Below, one piece after another: positions 41,939 through 49,821 of a stretch of 64,000 nt of DNA. The stretch covers positions 394,143 to 458,142 of the forward strand of contig NZ_JACBJG010000003.1 in the NCBI RefSeq assembly GCF_015910535.1, given 5' to 3'. Numbering within the stretch: position 1 is the stretch's first letter; each line of letters begins with the position of its first letter. The position numbers and the translations under genes are program-made. The notes below the pieces were generated by a model, which saw nothing but the letters and a program-made list of their open reading frames with translations, had not been told where the DNA came from and ran no database searches. This stretch comes from Saccharomonospora sp. NB11 (lineage in GTDB: Bacteria; Actinomycetota; Actinomycetes; Mycobacteriales; Pseudonocardiaceae).

Positions 41939-42271
41939 GTGCAGCACGATCGACGGGCTCAGTGGTTACGCGCCGTGTTGGAGCCGTGTGTGTTGGCGTT
42001 GGTGCGGCGCCGGGAGTCGTACGGGTACGAGCTCGCCGCCGCGCTGGAGGAAGCCGGCCTCGGCCCCGTCAAAGGGGGCACGTTGTACCCGCTGCTGTTG
42101 CGCCTCGAACGGCGGGAGCTGATCACCGCGACGTGGCGTGAGGGGACCGTCGGTCCGGCCCGCAAGTACTACCGGATCACCCCGGCGGGCGAAGAGGCCC
42201 TGCGGGACACCGCTGCGGAGTGGCACGCCTTCCGCCACGGCGTGGACTCGATCCTGGGGAAAGGACGCTGA
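41939..42271 (+). CDS. PadR-family transcriptional regulator
   Basis: 110-residue repressor of the short PadR (s1) class. The winged HTH has the family pattern LEPCVLALVRRRESYGYELAAALEEAGLGPVKGGTLYPLLLRLERRELI (position about 14-62), then a wing with ARKYYRITPAGEEAL and a short dimerisation helix. It starts with GTG and ends as TGATG, sharing one base with the ABC ATPase gene, so the three genes are one operon. A candidate operator lies 21 bp upstream. The inducer is unknown; such units usually export antimicrobial or lipid-like compounds. Confidence 0.92.
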   Translation: MQHDRRAQWLRAVLEPCVLALVRRRESYGYELAAALEEAGLGPVKGGTLYPLLLRLERRELITATWREGTVGPARKYYRITPAGEEALRDTAAEWHAFRHGVDSILGKGR

Positions 42272-43098
42272 TGACGACGCGCAGGACGCAGTACGACGAC
42301 TGGCTCGCCGCTTTCGCGAGTGAGCTGCGAAGGCGAGGCGTGGCGCCGCCCGCCCTACGGCAGGTGGTCGCCGAGACCGCCACTCACCTGCAGGACAGCG
42401 GGGAACCGCCGGTGCAGACCTTCGGCGACCCGCGGCTGTACGCCGACGTGGTGGTCGACAGCCTCGGCAGGACGCGGCGTCCTCCCGGCCGGGTCCTGCT
42501 GGATGTCCGGGGCATCACGAAGAAGTACGGCCGTCACACGGTGCTGTCCGGTGTCGACCTCACGGTCCGAGCGGGCCAGATCGTGGCCGTCGTCGGTGCC
42601 AACGGCTGTGGCAAGAGCACGTTCCTCGGCATCTGCGCGGGACTGGTGAGCACCGACAGCGGTGAGGTCCGGGTCCACGGGACACTCGGCTACTGCCCGC
42701 AGAACGGCGGCACCGCCGACTTCCTGACGGCCGACGAGCACTTCGTCCTCATCGGAGCCGGGCGGGGGCTGTCCCGGCGGCGCGCCACGGACGTCGGACG
42801 TCGCAGGGCCGCGGAGCTGGACTGGCAGCCCGCCCGGGAGCGGCAGGCGCGCCACCTTTCCGGGGGCACGCGGCAGAAGCTCAACCTCGTGCTCGCGGGT
42901 CTGGGCGACCCCGACATCGTGTTGCTCGACGAGCCCTACCAGGGTTTCGACCGGGGGTCCTACCTGGACTTCTGGCAGCACGTGTGGGAATGGCGGGACG
43001 CGGGCAAGGCCGTCGTGGTGGTGACCCACCTGCTGAGCCAGCTCGACCGCGTGGACACCGTGTTGGACCTGACCTCGGCGGGGAGGGCTGTCGCGTGA
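42271..43098 (+). CDS. ABC transporter ATPase with N-terminal HAAS-like domain
   Basis: 275-residue cytoplasmic ATPase. Residues about 1-68 form an extra helical module (DWLAAFASELRRRGVAPPALRQVVAETATHL, then FGDPRLYADVV) resembling the HAAS domain usually encoded as a separate protein beside PadR regulators. The nucleotide-binding domain follows: Walker A GANGCGKST (109-117), signature LSGGTRQK, Walker B VLLDEPYQGFD and the switch His in VVVTHLL. It overlaps PadR (TGATG) and the permease (GTGA). The fusion would link a PadR-type sensor module directly to the exporter motor, but its mechanism is inferred only. Confidence 0.88.
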   Translation: MTTRRTQYDDWLAAFASELRRRGVAPPALRQVVAETATHLQDSGEPPVQTFGDPRLYADVVVDSLGRTRRPPGRVLLDVRGITKKYGRHTVLSGVDLTVRAGQIVAVVGANGCGKSTFLGICAGLVSTDSGEVRVHGTLGYCPQNGGTADFLTADEHFVLIGAGRGLSRRRATDVGRRRAAELDWQPARERQARHLSGGTRQKLNLVLAGLGDPDIVLLDEPYQGFDRGSYLDFWQHVWEWRDAGKAVVVVTHLLSQLDRVDTVLDLTSAGRAVA

Positions 43099-43787
43099 AC
43101 AAGATCGTCACGGTTGCCGAGATGGCGCTGCGGGAGGTGCTGCGACGCCGTTCGGTGCTGGTCATCCTGCTGCTGTTGCCGCTGGCGTTCTACCTCAGCA
43201 GGCGCTCTGACCACCTCGGTCAGTCGATTCGCTTCGTCTGTCTCGGGCTCGGCTGGGCGTTGAGCACGGCCGCGCTGTTCGCGGGCAACTCCGGCAGCTC
43301 GATGGAGCCACGACTGCGCCTGTCCGGCTACCGCAGTCACCACCTCTACCTCGGCAGGCTCGGGGCGCTGTGGCTCGTGGGGGTCGTGCTCTCGATCCCG
43401 TACTTCGTGTTGATCCTGGTGGACCAGGCCGACGTCCGACACGGTTCCGTGGCTCTCATCATGGCGATCACCGTGCTGATCTCGGCTCCCTTCGGGCTCG
43501 CGCTCAGCGCCGTGTTCCCCCGGGAACTGGAGGGGACGCTGATCCTGCTCGCCGTGACGGGGCTGCAGATGATGGCCGACCCCGCGACCATGCTGGCCAA
43601 GGCGCTGCCGTTCTGGTTCAGCCGGGAGATCGCCACGTACGCGGTCGACGGTGTCGACGAGGCGTACCTGCTGCGCGGGCTGGCGCACGGAATGCTTTGC
43701 ACGGTGGTGTTGCTGGCCGTCGTCGCGGGCGCGTTCGCGTTGCGGTTGCGGCAGCGTCCCCACCTGCGCTTCGTGCCGTCCCGCTGA
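43095..43787 (+). CDS. ABC-2-type exporter permease
   Basis: 230-residue integral membrane protein with about six hydrophobic helices: VLVILLLLPLAFYL, FVCLGLGWALSTAALFAG, LGALWLVGVVLSIPYFVLIL, ALIMAITVLISAPFGLALS, GTLILLAVTGLQMM and LCTVVLLAVVAGAFAL. It has an amphipathic start KIVTVAEMALREVLRRR typical of ABC-2 permeases. Two copies would pair with the upstream ATPase. The GTG start overlaps the ATPase stop. Substrate unknown; PadR-controlled ABC-2 exporters often confer resistance to a peptide or lipid-targeting antibiotic. Confidence 0.85.
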   Translation: MNKIVTVAEMALREVLRRRSVLVILLLLPLAFYLSRRSDHLGQSIRFVCLGLGWALSTAALFAGNSGSSMEPRLRLSGYRSHHLYLGRLGALWLVGVVLSIPYFVLILVDQADVRHGSVALIMAITVLISAPFGLALSAVFPRELEGTLILLAVTGLQMMADPATMLAKALPFWFSREIATYAVDGVDEAYLLRGLAHGMLCTVVLLAVVAGAFALRLRQRPHLRFVPSR

Positions 43788-43812
43788 CGTGCCCCCGGGC
43801 TAGGGTTGGGTC

Positions 43813-44730
43813 ATGCGCGACTTCGTGTGGGCCGACGAGTTGACCGGCGACCGGACCGAGGACGTGCGGGCGTTGCTGCTCGCCGCCCGCGACACCGACG
43901 GCAGGCCGGACGTCGAGCCCGGTGGTGCACTGCCGGGGGAGTTCACCGGCCCCCGGCACCTGCTGTGCCTGGTCGGTGACGGCCCTTCCCGGGTGCTGGC
44001 GGGTTACGCGCACCTCGACACGGACGCGTTCGGCAGGCAGGTCGTCGAACTGATCGTGCATCCGGCCCACCGGCGGCACGGCCACGGCGCGGCGATGCTC
44101 GACGAGGTGGTGCGCGAGGCGAGCGGCCCGCTGCGGGTCTGGGCGCACGGCGACCACCCGGCCGCCGTCCGGCTCGCGGAGCGGTTCGGACTCTCGCGTG
44201 CCAGGGAACTGCTGGTCATGGGTGCGTCGTCGGCGGAGCAGGAGTGGCCGGAACCGACCCTGCCCGAGGGCGTGCGGCTGCGGACGTTCGTGCCGGGCCG
44301 CGACGAGCAGGCCGTCATCGACGTCAACGCGCGGGCGTTCGACTGGCACCCGGAGCAGAGCGCGTTCGACGTCGCGGCGCTGGAGCAGGCCGAACGCGAG
44401 AGCTGGTTCGACGCCGACGGCTTCTTCCTCGCCGAGAACGCCGAGGGACGGGTGCTGGGGTTCCACTGGACGAAGGTGCATCCCGCGAACCCCCGCCGAT
44501 TCGACGGCGTGCCCGTGGGCGAGGTCTACGTCGTGGGAGTCGACCCCGACGCGCAGGGAGGTGGGCTGGGCAAGGCGTTGACCCTCGCCGGCCTGCGCCA
44601 CCTGCGTGACCGTGGACTCGACCGCATCATCCTCTACGTCGAGGGGGACAACGCTCCCGCCGTCGCCGTCTACCGCAAGCTCGGCTTCACCACGGTCGAG
44701 ACGGACGTCCAGTACGCGAAGGGGGCGTGA
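43813..44730 (+). CDS. mshD: Mycothiol synthase
   Basis: 305-residue tandem GNAT acetyltransferase catalysing the last step of mycothiol synthesis (acetyl-CoA plus Cys-GlcN-Ins). The N-terminal GNAT shows LIVHPAHRRHGHGAAML (about residues 77-93). The active C-terminal GNAT shows VGEVYVVGVDPDAQGGGLGKALTLAGLRHL (position about 235-265) and LYVEGDNAPAVAVYRKLGF. The ATG at 43813 gives the standard length. A TAGGGT -10-like hexamer is about 7 nt upstream, so it may be leaderless. The presence of mshD fixes the organism as an actinobacterium. It converges with pstB across 37 bp. Confidence 0.95.
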   Translation: MRDFVWADELTGDRTEDVRALLLAARDTDGRPDVEPGGALPGEFTGPRHLLCLVGDGPSRVLAGYAHLDTDAFGRQVVELIVHPAHRRHGHGAAMLDEVVREASGPLRVWAHGDHPAAVRLAERFGLSRARELLVMGASSAEQEWPEPTLPEGVRLRTFVPGRDEQAVIDVNARAFDWHPEQSAFDVAALEQAERESWFDADGFFLAENAEGRVLGFHWTKVHPANPRRFDGVPVGEVYVVGVDPDAQGGGLGKALTLAGLRHLRDRGLDRIILYVEGDNAPAVAVYRKLGFTTVETDVQYAKGA

Positions 44731-44767
44731 GCAGGGTTCGCACCCCGCCCACGCCCCGGCGGTCCCG

Positions 44768-45547
44768 TCAGCCGAAGCGACCGGAGATGTAGTCCTCGGT
44801 GGCCTTGTTCTTCGGCGTCGAGAAGATCTTCGTCGTCTCGTCGATCTCCACCAGCTCGCCCGGCTGGCCCACACCCTTGAGGTTGAAGAACCCGGTCGCG
44901 TCGCTCACCCGCGCCGCCTGCTGCATGTTGTGGGTGACGATGACGATCGTGTAGTTCTCCTTCAGCTCCAGCATCAGGTCCTCGATGGCCTGCGTGGAGA
45001 TGGGGTCGAGCGCCGAGCACGGCTCGTCCATCAGCAGCACATCGGGGTGCACCGCGATGGCCCTGGCGATGCACAACCGCTGCTGCTGACCGCCGGAGAG
45101 GCCGGAACCGGGCTTGTTCAGGCGGTCCTTGACCTCGTTCCACAGGTTCGCCGAGCGCAGCGACTGCTCGACGATGTCGTCCATGTCGGACTTCTTCATC
45201 TTCCGGTTGTTCAGCTTCAGCCCGGCCGCCACGTTGTCGTAAATCGACATCGTGGGGAACGGGTTGGGGCGCTGGAAGACCATGCCGATCTGGGTCCGCA
45301 CGCGCACCGGGTCGACGTTCGGGGCGTACAGGTCCTGGTCGTCCATCACGACCTGGCCCTCCACCCGCGCGTTCGGCACCAGCTCGTGCATGCGGTTCAG
45401 CGTGCGGAGGAACGTGGACTTCCCGCAGCCGGAAGGACCGATCAACGCGGTGACCGCCCGTGGCTGGATCGTCATCGACACGCCCTGCACGGCGAGGAAC
45501 TTGTCGTAGTAGATGTCGAGATCCTTGACCTCGATGCGCTTTGCCAC
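44768..45547 (-). CDS. pstB: Phosphate ABC transporter ATP-binding protein
   Basis: 259-residue ATPase of the high-affinity phosphate importer. Walker A is GPSGCGKST (about residues 37-45). The PstB-typical [16 protein letters not shown] and [20 protein letters not shown] blocks follow. The signature is [14 protein letters not shown], Walker [14 protein letters not shown], and switch His VTHNM. Length is normal. It is the last gene of pstSCAB, 26 bp after pstA, and converges with mshD. Expression is expected from the PHO box upstream of pstS, partly reduced by the hairpin after pstS. Confidence 0.97.
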   Translation of the reverse strand: MAKRIEVKDLDIYYDKFLAVQGVSMTIQPRAVTALIGPSGCGKSTFLRTLNRMHELVPNARVEGQVVMDDQDLYAPNVDPVRVRTQIGMVFQRPNPFPTMSIYDNVAAGLKLNNRKMKKSDMDDIVEQSLRSANLWNEVKDRLNKPGSGLSGGQQQRLCIARAIAVHPDVLLMDEPCSALDPISTQAIEDLMLELKENYTIVIVTHNMQQAARVSDATGFFNLKGVGQPGELVEIDETTKIFSTPKNKATEDYISGRFG

Positions 45548-45573
45548 AGTGCTTCCTATCCAGGTTCTTGACT

Positions 45574-46665
45574 TCAGCCGCGGGTCTTCGGCGCGAACAG
45601 CCGGGAGATGAGCCGGGCGACGAGGTTGAGCGCCATCACGATGATGATGAGCAGCAGCGCCGCTGCCCAGGCCCGATCGAGTGCCGGCTCGGGCGGCGTG
45701 CCCGGAGCCACGTACTGGTAGTACGAGAAGACCGGCAGCGTGGCCATCCGGCCGTCGAACGGATCGAAGTTGTCGCTCGTGGTGATCCCGACCGTGACCA
45801 GCAACGGCGCCGTCTCACCGATGACCCTCGCGATCGCGAGCGTGACACCGGTCGCGATACCGGCCAGCGCGGTCGGCAGGACCACCTTGAGGATGGTGCG
45901 CCACTTGGGCACCCCGAGCGCGTACGACGCCTCGCGCAGCTCGTTCGGCACGAGCTTGAGCATCTCCTCGGTGGAGCGCACCACCACGGGGATCATCAAC
46001 ACGCTCAACGCGACGGCGCCCATGATGCCCATGCGCACCCCCGGCCCGAACACCAGCGCGAACAGCGCGTAGGCGAACAGACCGGCGACGATCGACGGGA
46101 TCCCGGTCATGACGTCGACGAAGAACGTGATGGCCTTGGCGAGTTTGCCGCGTCCGTACTCCACCAGGTAGATCGCGGTCAGCATGCCGACGGGCACGGA
46201 GATCACCGTCGCGAGCGCGGTGATGATCAGCGTGCCCATGATGGCGTGGTACACACCACCGCCCTCGCCGAGGATGCCCCGCATCGAGTAGGTGAAGAAC
46301 TCGACGTCGAAGCGGGCCATGCCCTTCGTGACCACGGTGACGACGACCGAGATCAGCGGCAGCAGCGCCAGCAGGAACGCGCCGGTGACCAGGGCGGTGA
46401 CCAGCCGGTCCTTGGCCTTGCGCGGTCCCTCGACGCCACGGGCCCACGTGTAGACGACGACGGTGTAGCCCAGGGCGGCCACCACGGCCGCACCGGCGAC
46501 GTTCCAGTCGGCGAGCCCCCAGAGCCCGAGTCCGGCGAGCAGCGCGACCGCCAGCACGAGCCACGACGCGTACTTCGGGAGCTGGCCGTGGGTCAGGGGC
46601 ACACCCGACAGCGGAGTGTGCAGGTCGGGGGTGTTCGTGTCGGGAGAACTCGTCGAAGTGGGCAT
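45574..46665 (-). CDS. pstA: Phosphate ABC transporter permease PstA
   Basis: 363-residue membrane subunit. An N-terminal extension of about 30 residues ([13 protein letters not shown]) precedes two early hydrophobic helices. The six-helix permease core carries the binding-protein-dependent transport EAA motif around [32 protein letters not shown] (position about 225-260). [20 protein letters not shown] and [19 protein letters not shown] are PstA blocks. The start ATG shares one base with the pstC stop (TGATG). The first 60 residues are longer than in E. coli PstA. Confidence 0.95.
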   Translation of the reverse strand: MPTSTSSPDTNTPDLHTPLSGVPLTHGQLPKYASWLVLAVALLAGLGLWGLADWNVAGAAVVAALGYTVVVYTWARGVEGPRKAKDRLVTALVTGAFLLALLPLISVVVTVVTKGMARFDVEFFTYSMRGILGEGGGVYHAIMGTLIITALATVISVPVGMLTAIYLVEYGRGKLAKAITFFVDVMTGIPSIVAGLFAYALFALVFGPGVRMGIMGAVALSVLMIPVVVRSTEEMLKLVPNELREASYALGVPKWRTILKVVLPTALAGIATGVTLAIARVIGETAPLLVTVGITTSDNFDPFDGRMATLPVFSYYQYVAPGTPPEPALDRAWAAALLLIIIVMALNLVARLISRLFAPKTRG

Positions 46666-47609
46666 CAGTTGGCTCCCGAGAATTCCTTGCGCCGCTCGAT
46701 CACCGCGCGGGCGATCATGTTCACCACCAGCGTCAGCGCGAAGAGCACGAGGCCGGAGGCGATCAGCGTGTTGACGGAGATGCCGGTGGACTCGGGGAAC
46801 TGCAGCGCGATGTTCGCCGCGATGGTTCCCGGGTTGCCGGTGCTGATCAGGTTGAAGGTGACGCCGCCCGACACCGACAGGACGATCGCCACGGCCATCG
46901 TCTCGCCCAGCGCGCGGCCGAGGCCGAGCATGGACGCGCCGATGATGCTCGACCGGCCGAACGGCAGCACCGCCATCTTGATCATTTCCCATCGGGTGGC
47001 GCCCAGCGCCAGCGACGCCTCCTCGTGCAGCCTCGGCGTCTGCCGGAACGCCTCGCGCACGACGGCGGTGATGATCGGCAGGATCATCACGGCGAGCACC
47101 AGGATCGCGACGAGCATCGTGCGTCCCGTCGCCGACGGCGGTCCCTCGAAGAACGGAAGGAAGCCGAGGTTCTCCGCGAGCCAGCCCGTCGGCTCCACGG
47201 TCAACGGCGCCAGCTGGTTGAAGCCCCAGAGGCCGTACACGATGCTCGGGACGGCGGCGAGCAGGTCGATCACGTACCCCAGGACCTGCGCGAGACGCCG
47301 GGGTGCGTAGTACGTCACGAACAGCGCGATCGCCACGGCGAGCGGGGCCGCGATGAGCAGCGCGAACACCGCCGAGAGCAGGGTGCCGAACAGCAGCGGC
47401 CAGATGTAGACGGCCAGCCCCTCGCCGTTCGGGATGTCCTCAGCGGGCGCGAGGAGCGCGGGCCAGGCCTCGACCAGCAGGAACGCCGCGACACCCGCGA
47501 GTACGACAAGAATCAGGACGCCTGCGCCTGTGGAGGCACCGGCGAAGATGCGGTCCCCTGGCCGCTGTGGCACTTTGCGCGCTCGCGGCCCTTCCGCTGT
47601 GCTGGGCAA
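46665..47609 (-). CDS. pstC: Phosphate ABC transporter permease PstC
   Basis: 314-residue membrane subunit with six helices. PstC markers include YYAPRRLAQVLGYVIDLLAAVPSIVYGLWGF (position about 100-130) and the EAA loop region VREAFRQTPRLHEEASLALGATRWEMIKMAVLPFGRSSI (position about 185-225). Both cytoplasmic ends are short. It is preceded by a 119-bp gap with a strong hairpin after pstS, and shares a base with pstA. With PstA it forms the translocation channel. Confidence 0.95.
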   Translation of the reverse strand: MPSTAEGPRARKVPQRPGDRIFAGASTGAGVLILVVLAGVAAFLLVEAWPALLAPAEDIPNGEGLAVYIWPLLFGTLLSAVFALLIAAPLAVAIALFVTYYAPRRLAQVLGYVIDLLAAVPSIVYGLWGFNQLAPLTVEPTGWLAENLGFLPFFEGPPSATGRTMLVAILVLAVMILPIITAVVREAFRQTPRLHEEASLALGATRWEMIKMAVLPFGRSSIIGASMLGLGRALGETMAVAIVLSVSGGVTFNLISTGNPGTIAANIALQFPESTGISVNTLIASGLVLFALTLVVNMIARAVIERRKEFSGAN

Positions 47610-47676
47610 TTGCCATCCCTTCCGGTGATTGTCGCGGTGCCCGCACGATGACGTTCCACGACTTCTGACACGCCGA

Positions 47677-47708
47677 CCGGGTGGTCACCGGCAGTGGTGA
47701 CCACCCGG
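47677..47708 (-). terminator. Attenuating hairpin between pstS and pstC
   Basis: CCGGGTGGTCACC (47677-47689) and GGTGACCACCCGG (47696-47708) form a perfect 13-bp stem with a 6-nt loop, 20 bp past the pstS stop. It would make pstS mRNA more abundant or stable than pstCAB, as commonly needed for the binding protein. Confidence 0.75.
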
Positions 47709-47728
47709 AACCCGTGTGGTTGTCAGTC

Positions 47729-48826
47729 TCAGCTCCCCGCACCGATCGCGTCGACGGCAGGCTGGAGCTCCTTGCGCAGAGCGTCGGAGATCGGGGCGGA
47801 ACCGGCGTTGTCCGCCGAGGCCTGCTGGCCCTCGGAGCTGATCATGTAGTTGAAGTACGACTTGACGACGTCGGCCTTCGCGGGGTCATCGTAGTCGGTG
47901 CAGGCCAAAGCGTACGAGACGAGGACGATCGGGTAGGTGCCCGCCTCCGTGGTGTCGCGTGCGAGCTCGTAGGCGAAGCTCGTGTCGCCGCGACCCTCGA
48001 TGCGCTCCGAGACCTCCAGCACCTTCGCGGCGGCCTGCGGCGAGTAGGCGACGAAGTCGTCACCGACGCCGACCTTCACCGTGCCGAGCTTGCCGGCCTG
48101 GCTGGCGTCGGCGTAGCCGATGGCGCCGTTGCCGTTGGTGACGGCCTGGACGACACCCGAGGTGCCCTGCGCGGCCTCGCCACCCTTGACCGGCCAGTCA
48201 CCGCTGGGCTCGTGCGGCCACTCCTCGCCCGCGGCGGCCTTCAGGTACTCGACGAAGTTCTCCGTGGTGCCCGACTCGTCCGAGCGGTTCACCGGGGTGA
48301 TGGCGAGGTCGGGGAGGTCGACGCCCGGGTTGGACTCGGCGATCTCCGGGTCGTTCCAGTTGGTGATCTTCTGGTTGAAGATCTTCGCGATCGTCTCGGG
48401 CTTGAGGTTCAGCTCGTTGACGCCCTCGATGTTGAAGATCACGGCGACCGGCGAGACATAGGTCGGGATCTCGACGACGTTGCCGCACCGCTCCTGCGCG
48501 GCCTTCAGCTCGTCGTCGTCGAGGAACGCGTCGCTGCCACCGAAGTCGGAACCGCCGCTGATGAACTGCTCACGGCCACCGCCGGAGCCGATCGGGTCGT
48601 AGTTCACCGTCACGTCGGGGTTGTCGGCGAGGAAACCGGCCTGCCACGCCTTCTGCGCGGCCTCCTGCGAGCTGGCGCCGGCACCCGAGATCGTGCCCGA
48701 CAGACCCGAGCCGTCGCCGCCTTGCCCGCTGCCCTGCTCGTTCGCCGAACCACAGGCCGCGATGCCGAGGGTGAGCGCGGCAGCCGCCGGGAGAGCGATG
48801 ACGCGGCCCAGGGGGTAACGCTTCAC
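47729..48826 (-). CDS. pstS: Phosphate ABC transporter substrate-binding lipoprotein
   Basis: 365-residue extracytoplasmic phosphate receptor. A lipoprotein signal (residues 1-24, lipobox LGIAAC with Cys25) precedes a Gly/Ser-rich spacer. The PstS fold shows GAGASSQEAAQKAW (phosphate loop with Ser), GSGGGREQFISGGSDFGGSDAFL (position about 95-120) and NRSDESGTTENFVEYL. The GTG at 48826 gives a short charged start; the frame continues upstream to 48883. It is first gene of the operon under a PHO-box-like repeat at 48924-48945. Confidence 0.96.
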   Translation of the reverse strand: MKRYPLGRVIALPAAAALTLGIAACGSANEQGSGQGGDGSGLSGTISGAGASSQEAAQKAWQAGFLADNPDVTVNYDPIGSGGGREQFISGGSDFGGSDAFLDDDELKAAQERCGNVVEIPTYVSPVAVIFNIEGVNELNLKPETIAKIFNQKITNWNDPEIAESNPGVDLPDLAITPVNRSDESGTTENFVEYLKAAAGEEWPHEPSGDWPVKGGEAAQGTSGVVQAVTNGNGAIGYADASQAGKLGTVKVGVGDDFVAYSPQAAAKVLEVSERIEGRGDTSFAYELARDTTEAGTYPIVLVSYALACTDYDDPAKADVVKSYFNYMISSEGQQASADNAGSAPISDALRKELQPAVDAIGAGS

Positions 48827-48923
48827 AGTAGACCTCTTCCACAGGGTGGAGGCCGGTCGCTGCCGACCTCGGGGGATGCTCACGGGCAGGACGCTATGGG
48901 CCGCAGTTGACGCTGTAGGGCAG

Positions 48924-48945
48924 CGTTGGTGAACGGAAGTTGAAC
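48924..48945 (-). promoter_or_regulatory. PHO box upstream of pstS
   Basis: Two 11-nt direct repeats on the minus strand: GTTCAACTTCC then GTTCACCAACG. The second matches the Streptomyces PhoP consensus (G[G/T]TCAYYYR[G/C]G) at nearly all positions. It lies about 100 bp upstream of the pstS start. Confidence 0.75.
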
Positions 48946-49069
48946 GAAACCGGACATCCAGCGAACATCACGGCGACATCACGACGGCGTGACGCTGCGT
49001 TGGCTCTGCAGGGGTTCTCAGGCGTACAGAACGTGGACGTCCGGTGTGTCAAGCATTCGTTCGAGTGGT

Positions 49070-49732
49070 TCACGCGTCGGACGAGCTGTAACCCGGCATA
49101 CGCCCCGTGACCACGAACACCATCCGCCGCGCCACCGACACCGCGTGGTCGGCGTAGCGCTCGTAGAACCGGCCCAGCAGCGTCACGTCCACCGCCGTGG
49201 AGACGCCGTGCTCCCAGTTCTTGTCCATGATCACGCTGAACAGGTGCCGGTGGATGTCGTCGACGTGGTCGTCGTCCTCTTCGAGGCTGCGGGCGGCCTC
49301 GACGTCCCGCGTCTTGATGATCTGCTCGACCTTCCGGGCCAGCCGCACCGCGATCGTGCCCATGTCGGCGAAGTACGGCTGGACGTTCGCCGGCAGGACC
49401 GGATCGGGGTGGCGACGCCGGGCGGCCTTCGCCACGTGGAGAGCGAGGTCTCCCATCCGCTCCAGGCTCTCCGCGGCGTGGATGGCGGCCAGCACGATCC
49501 GCAGGTCGGTGGCCACGGGCGCCTGCAGAGCCAGCAGGGCGTAGGCCTGCTCCTCGCAGTCGGCACGGGCGTCGTCGACGAGCCTGTCGTCGCTGATGAC
49601 CTGCTCGGCCAGCTTCAGATCCGACTCCAGCAGGGCCTTGGTGGCCCGTTCCATGGCGTCCGCGACCTGGACGGACATCTCGGCCAGCCTTGTGGCCAGG
49701 TTCTCGAGTTCGACGTGGTAAGCCTCGCGCAT
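49070..49732 (-). CDS. phoU: Phosphate transport regulator PhoU
   Basis: 220-residue all-helical protein that restrains Pst-linked signalling when phosphate is plentiful. Two PhoU three-helix repeats are visible, each with the metal-binding E/DxxxD-type helix: ADAMERATKALLESDLKLAEQVISDDRLVDD (position about 25-55) and IIKTRDVEAARSLEEDDDHVDDIHRHLF (position about 125-155). It starts with the family MREAYHVELE at ATG 49732; a GTG three codons upstream is possible. It has its own PHO-box-like repeat (49774-49795) and is separated from pstS by about 240 bp. Confidence 0.95.
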   Translation of the reverse strand: MREAYHVELENLATRLAEMSVQVADAMERATKALLESDLKLAEQVISDDRLVDDARADCEEQAYALLALQAPVATDLRIVLAAIHAAESLERMGDLALHVAKAARRRHPDPVLPANVQPYFADMGTIAVRLARKVEQIIKTRDVEAARSLEEDDDHVDDIHRHLFSVIMDKNWEHGVSTAVDVTLLGRFYERYADHAVSVARRMVFVVTGRMPGYSSSDA

Positions 49733-49773
49733 GCCCGTCACTCTACGTCCGGGTTACCACCCGTGCCGTACAG

Positions 49774-49795
49774 CGGGATGAACCCCGGATGAACC
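49774..49795 (-). promoter_or_regulatory. PHO box upstream of phoU
   Basis: Minus-strand repeats GGTTCATCCGG and GGTTCATCCCG, two adjacent 11-mers that fit the Streptomyces PHO consensus closely. The repeat is 42 bp upstream of the phoU ATG, between phoU and the LCP gene stop. Confidence 0.8.
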
Positions 49796-49821
49796 TCGGC
49801 TGACCTCTCGACGGGTTCGTC

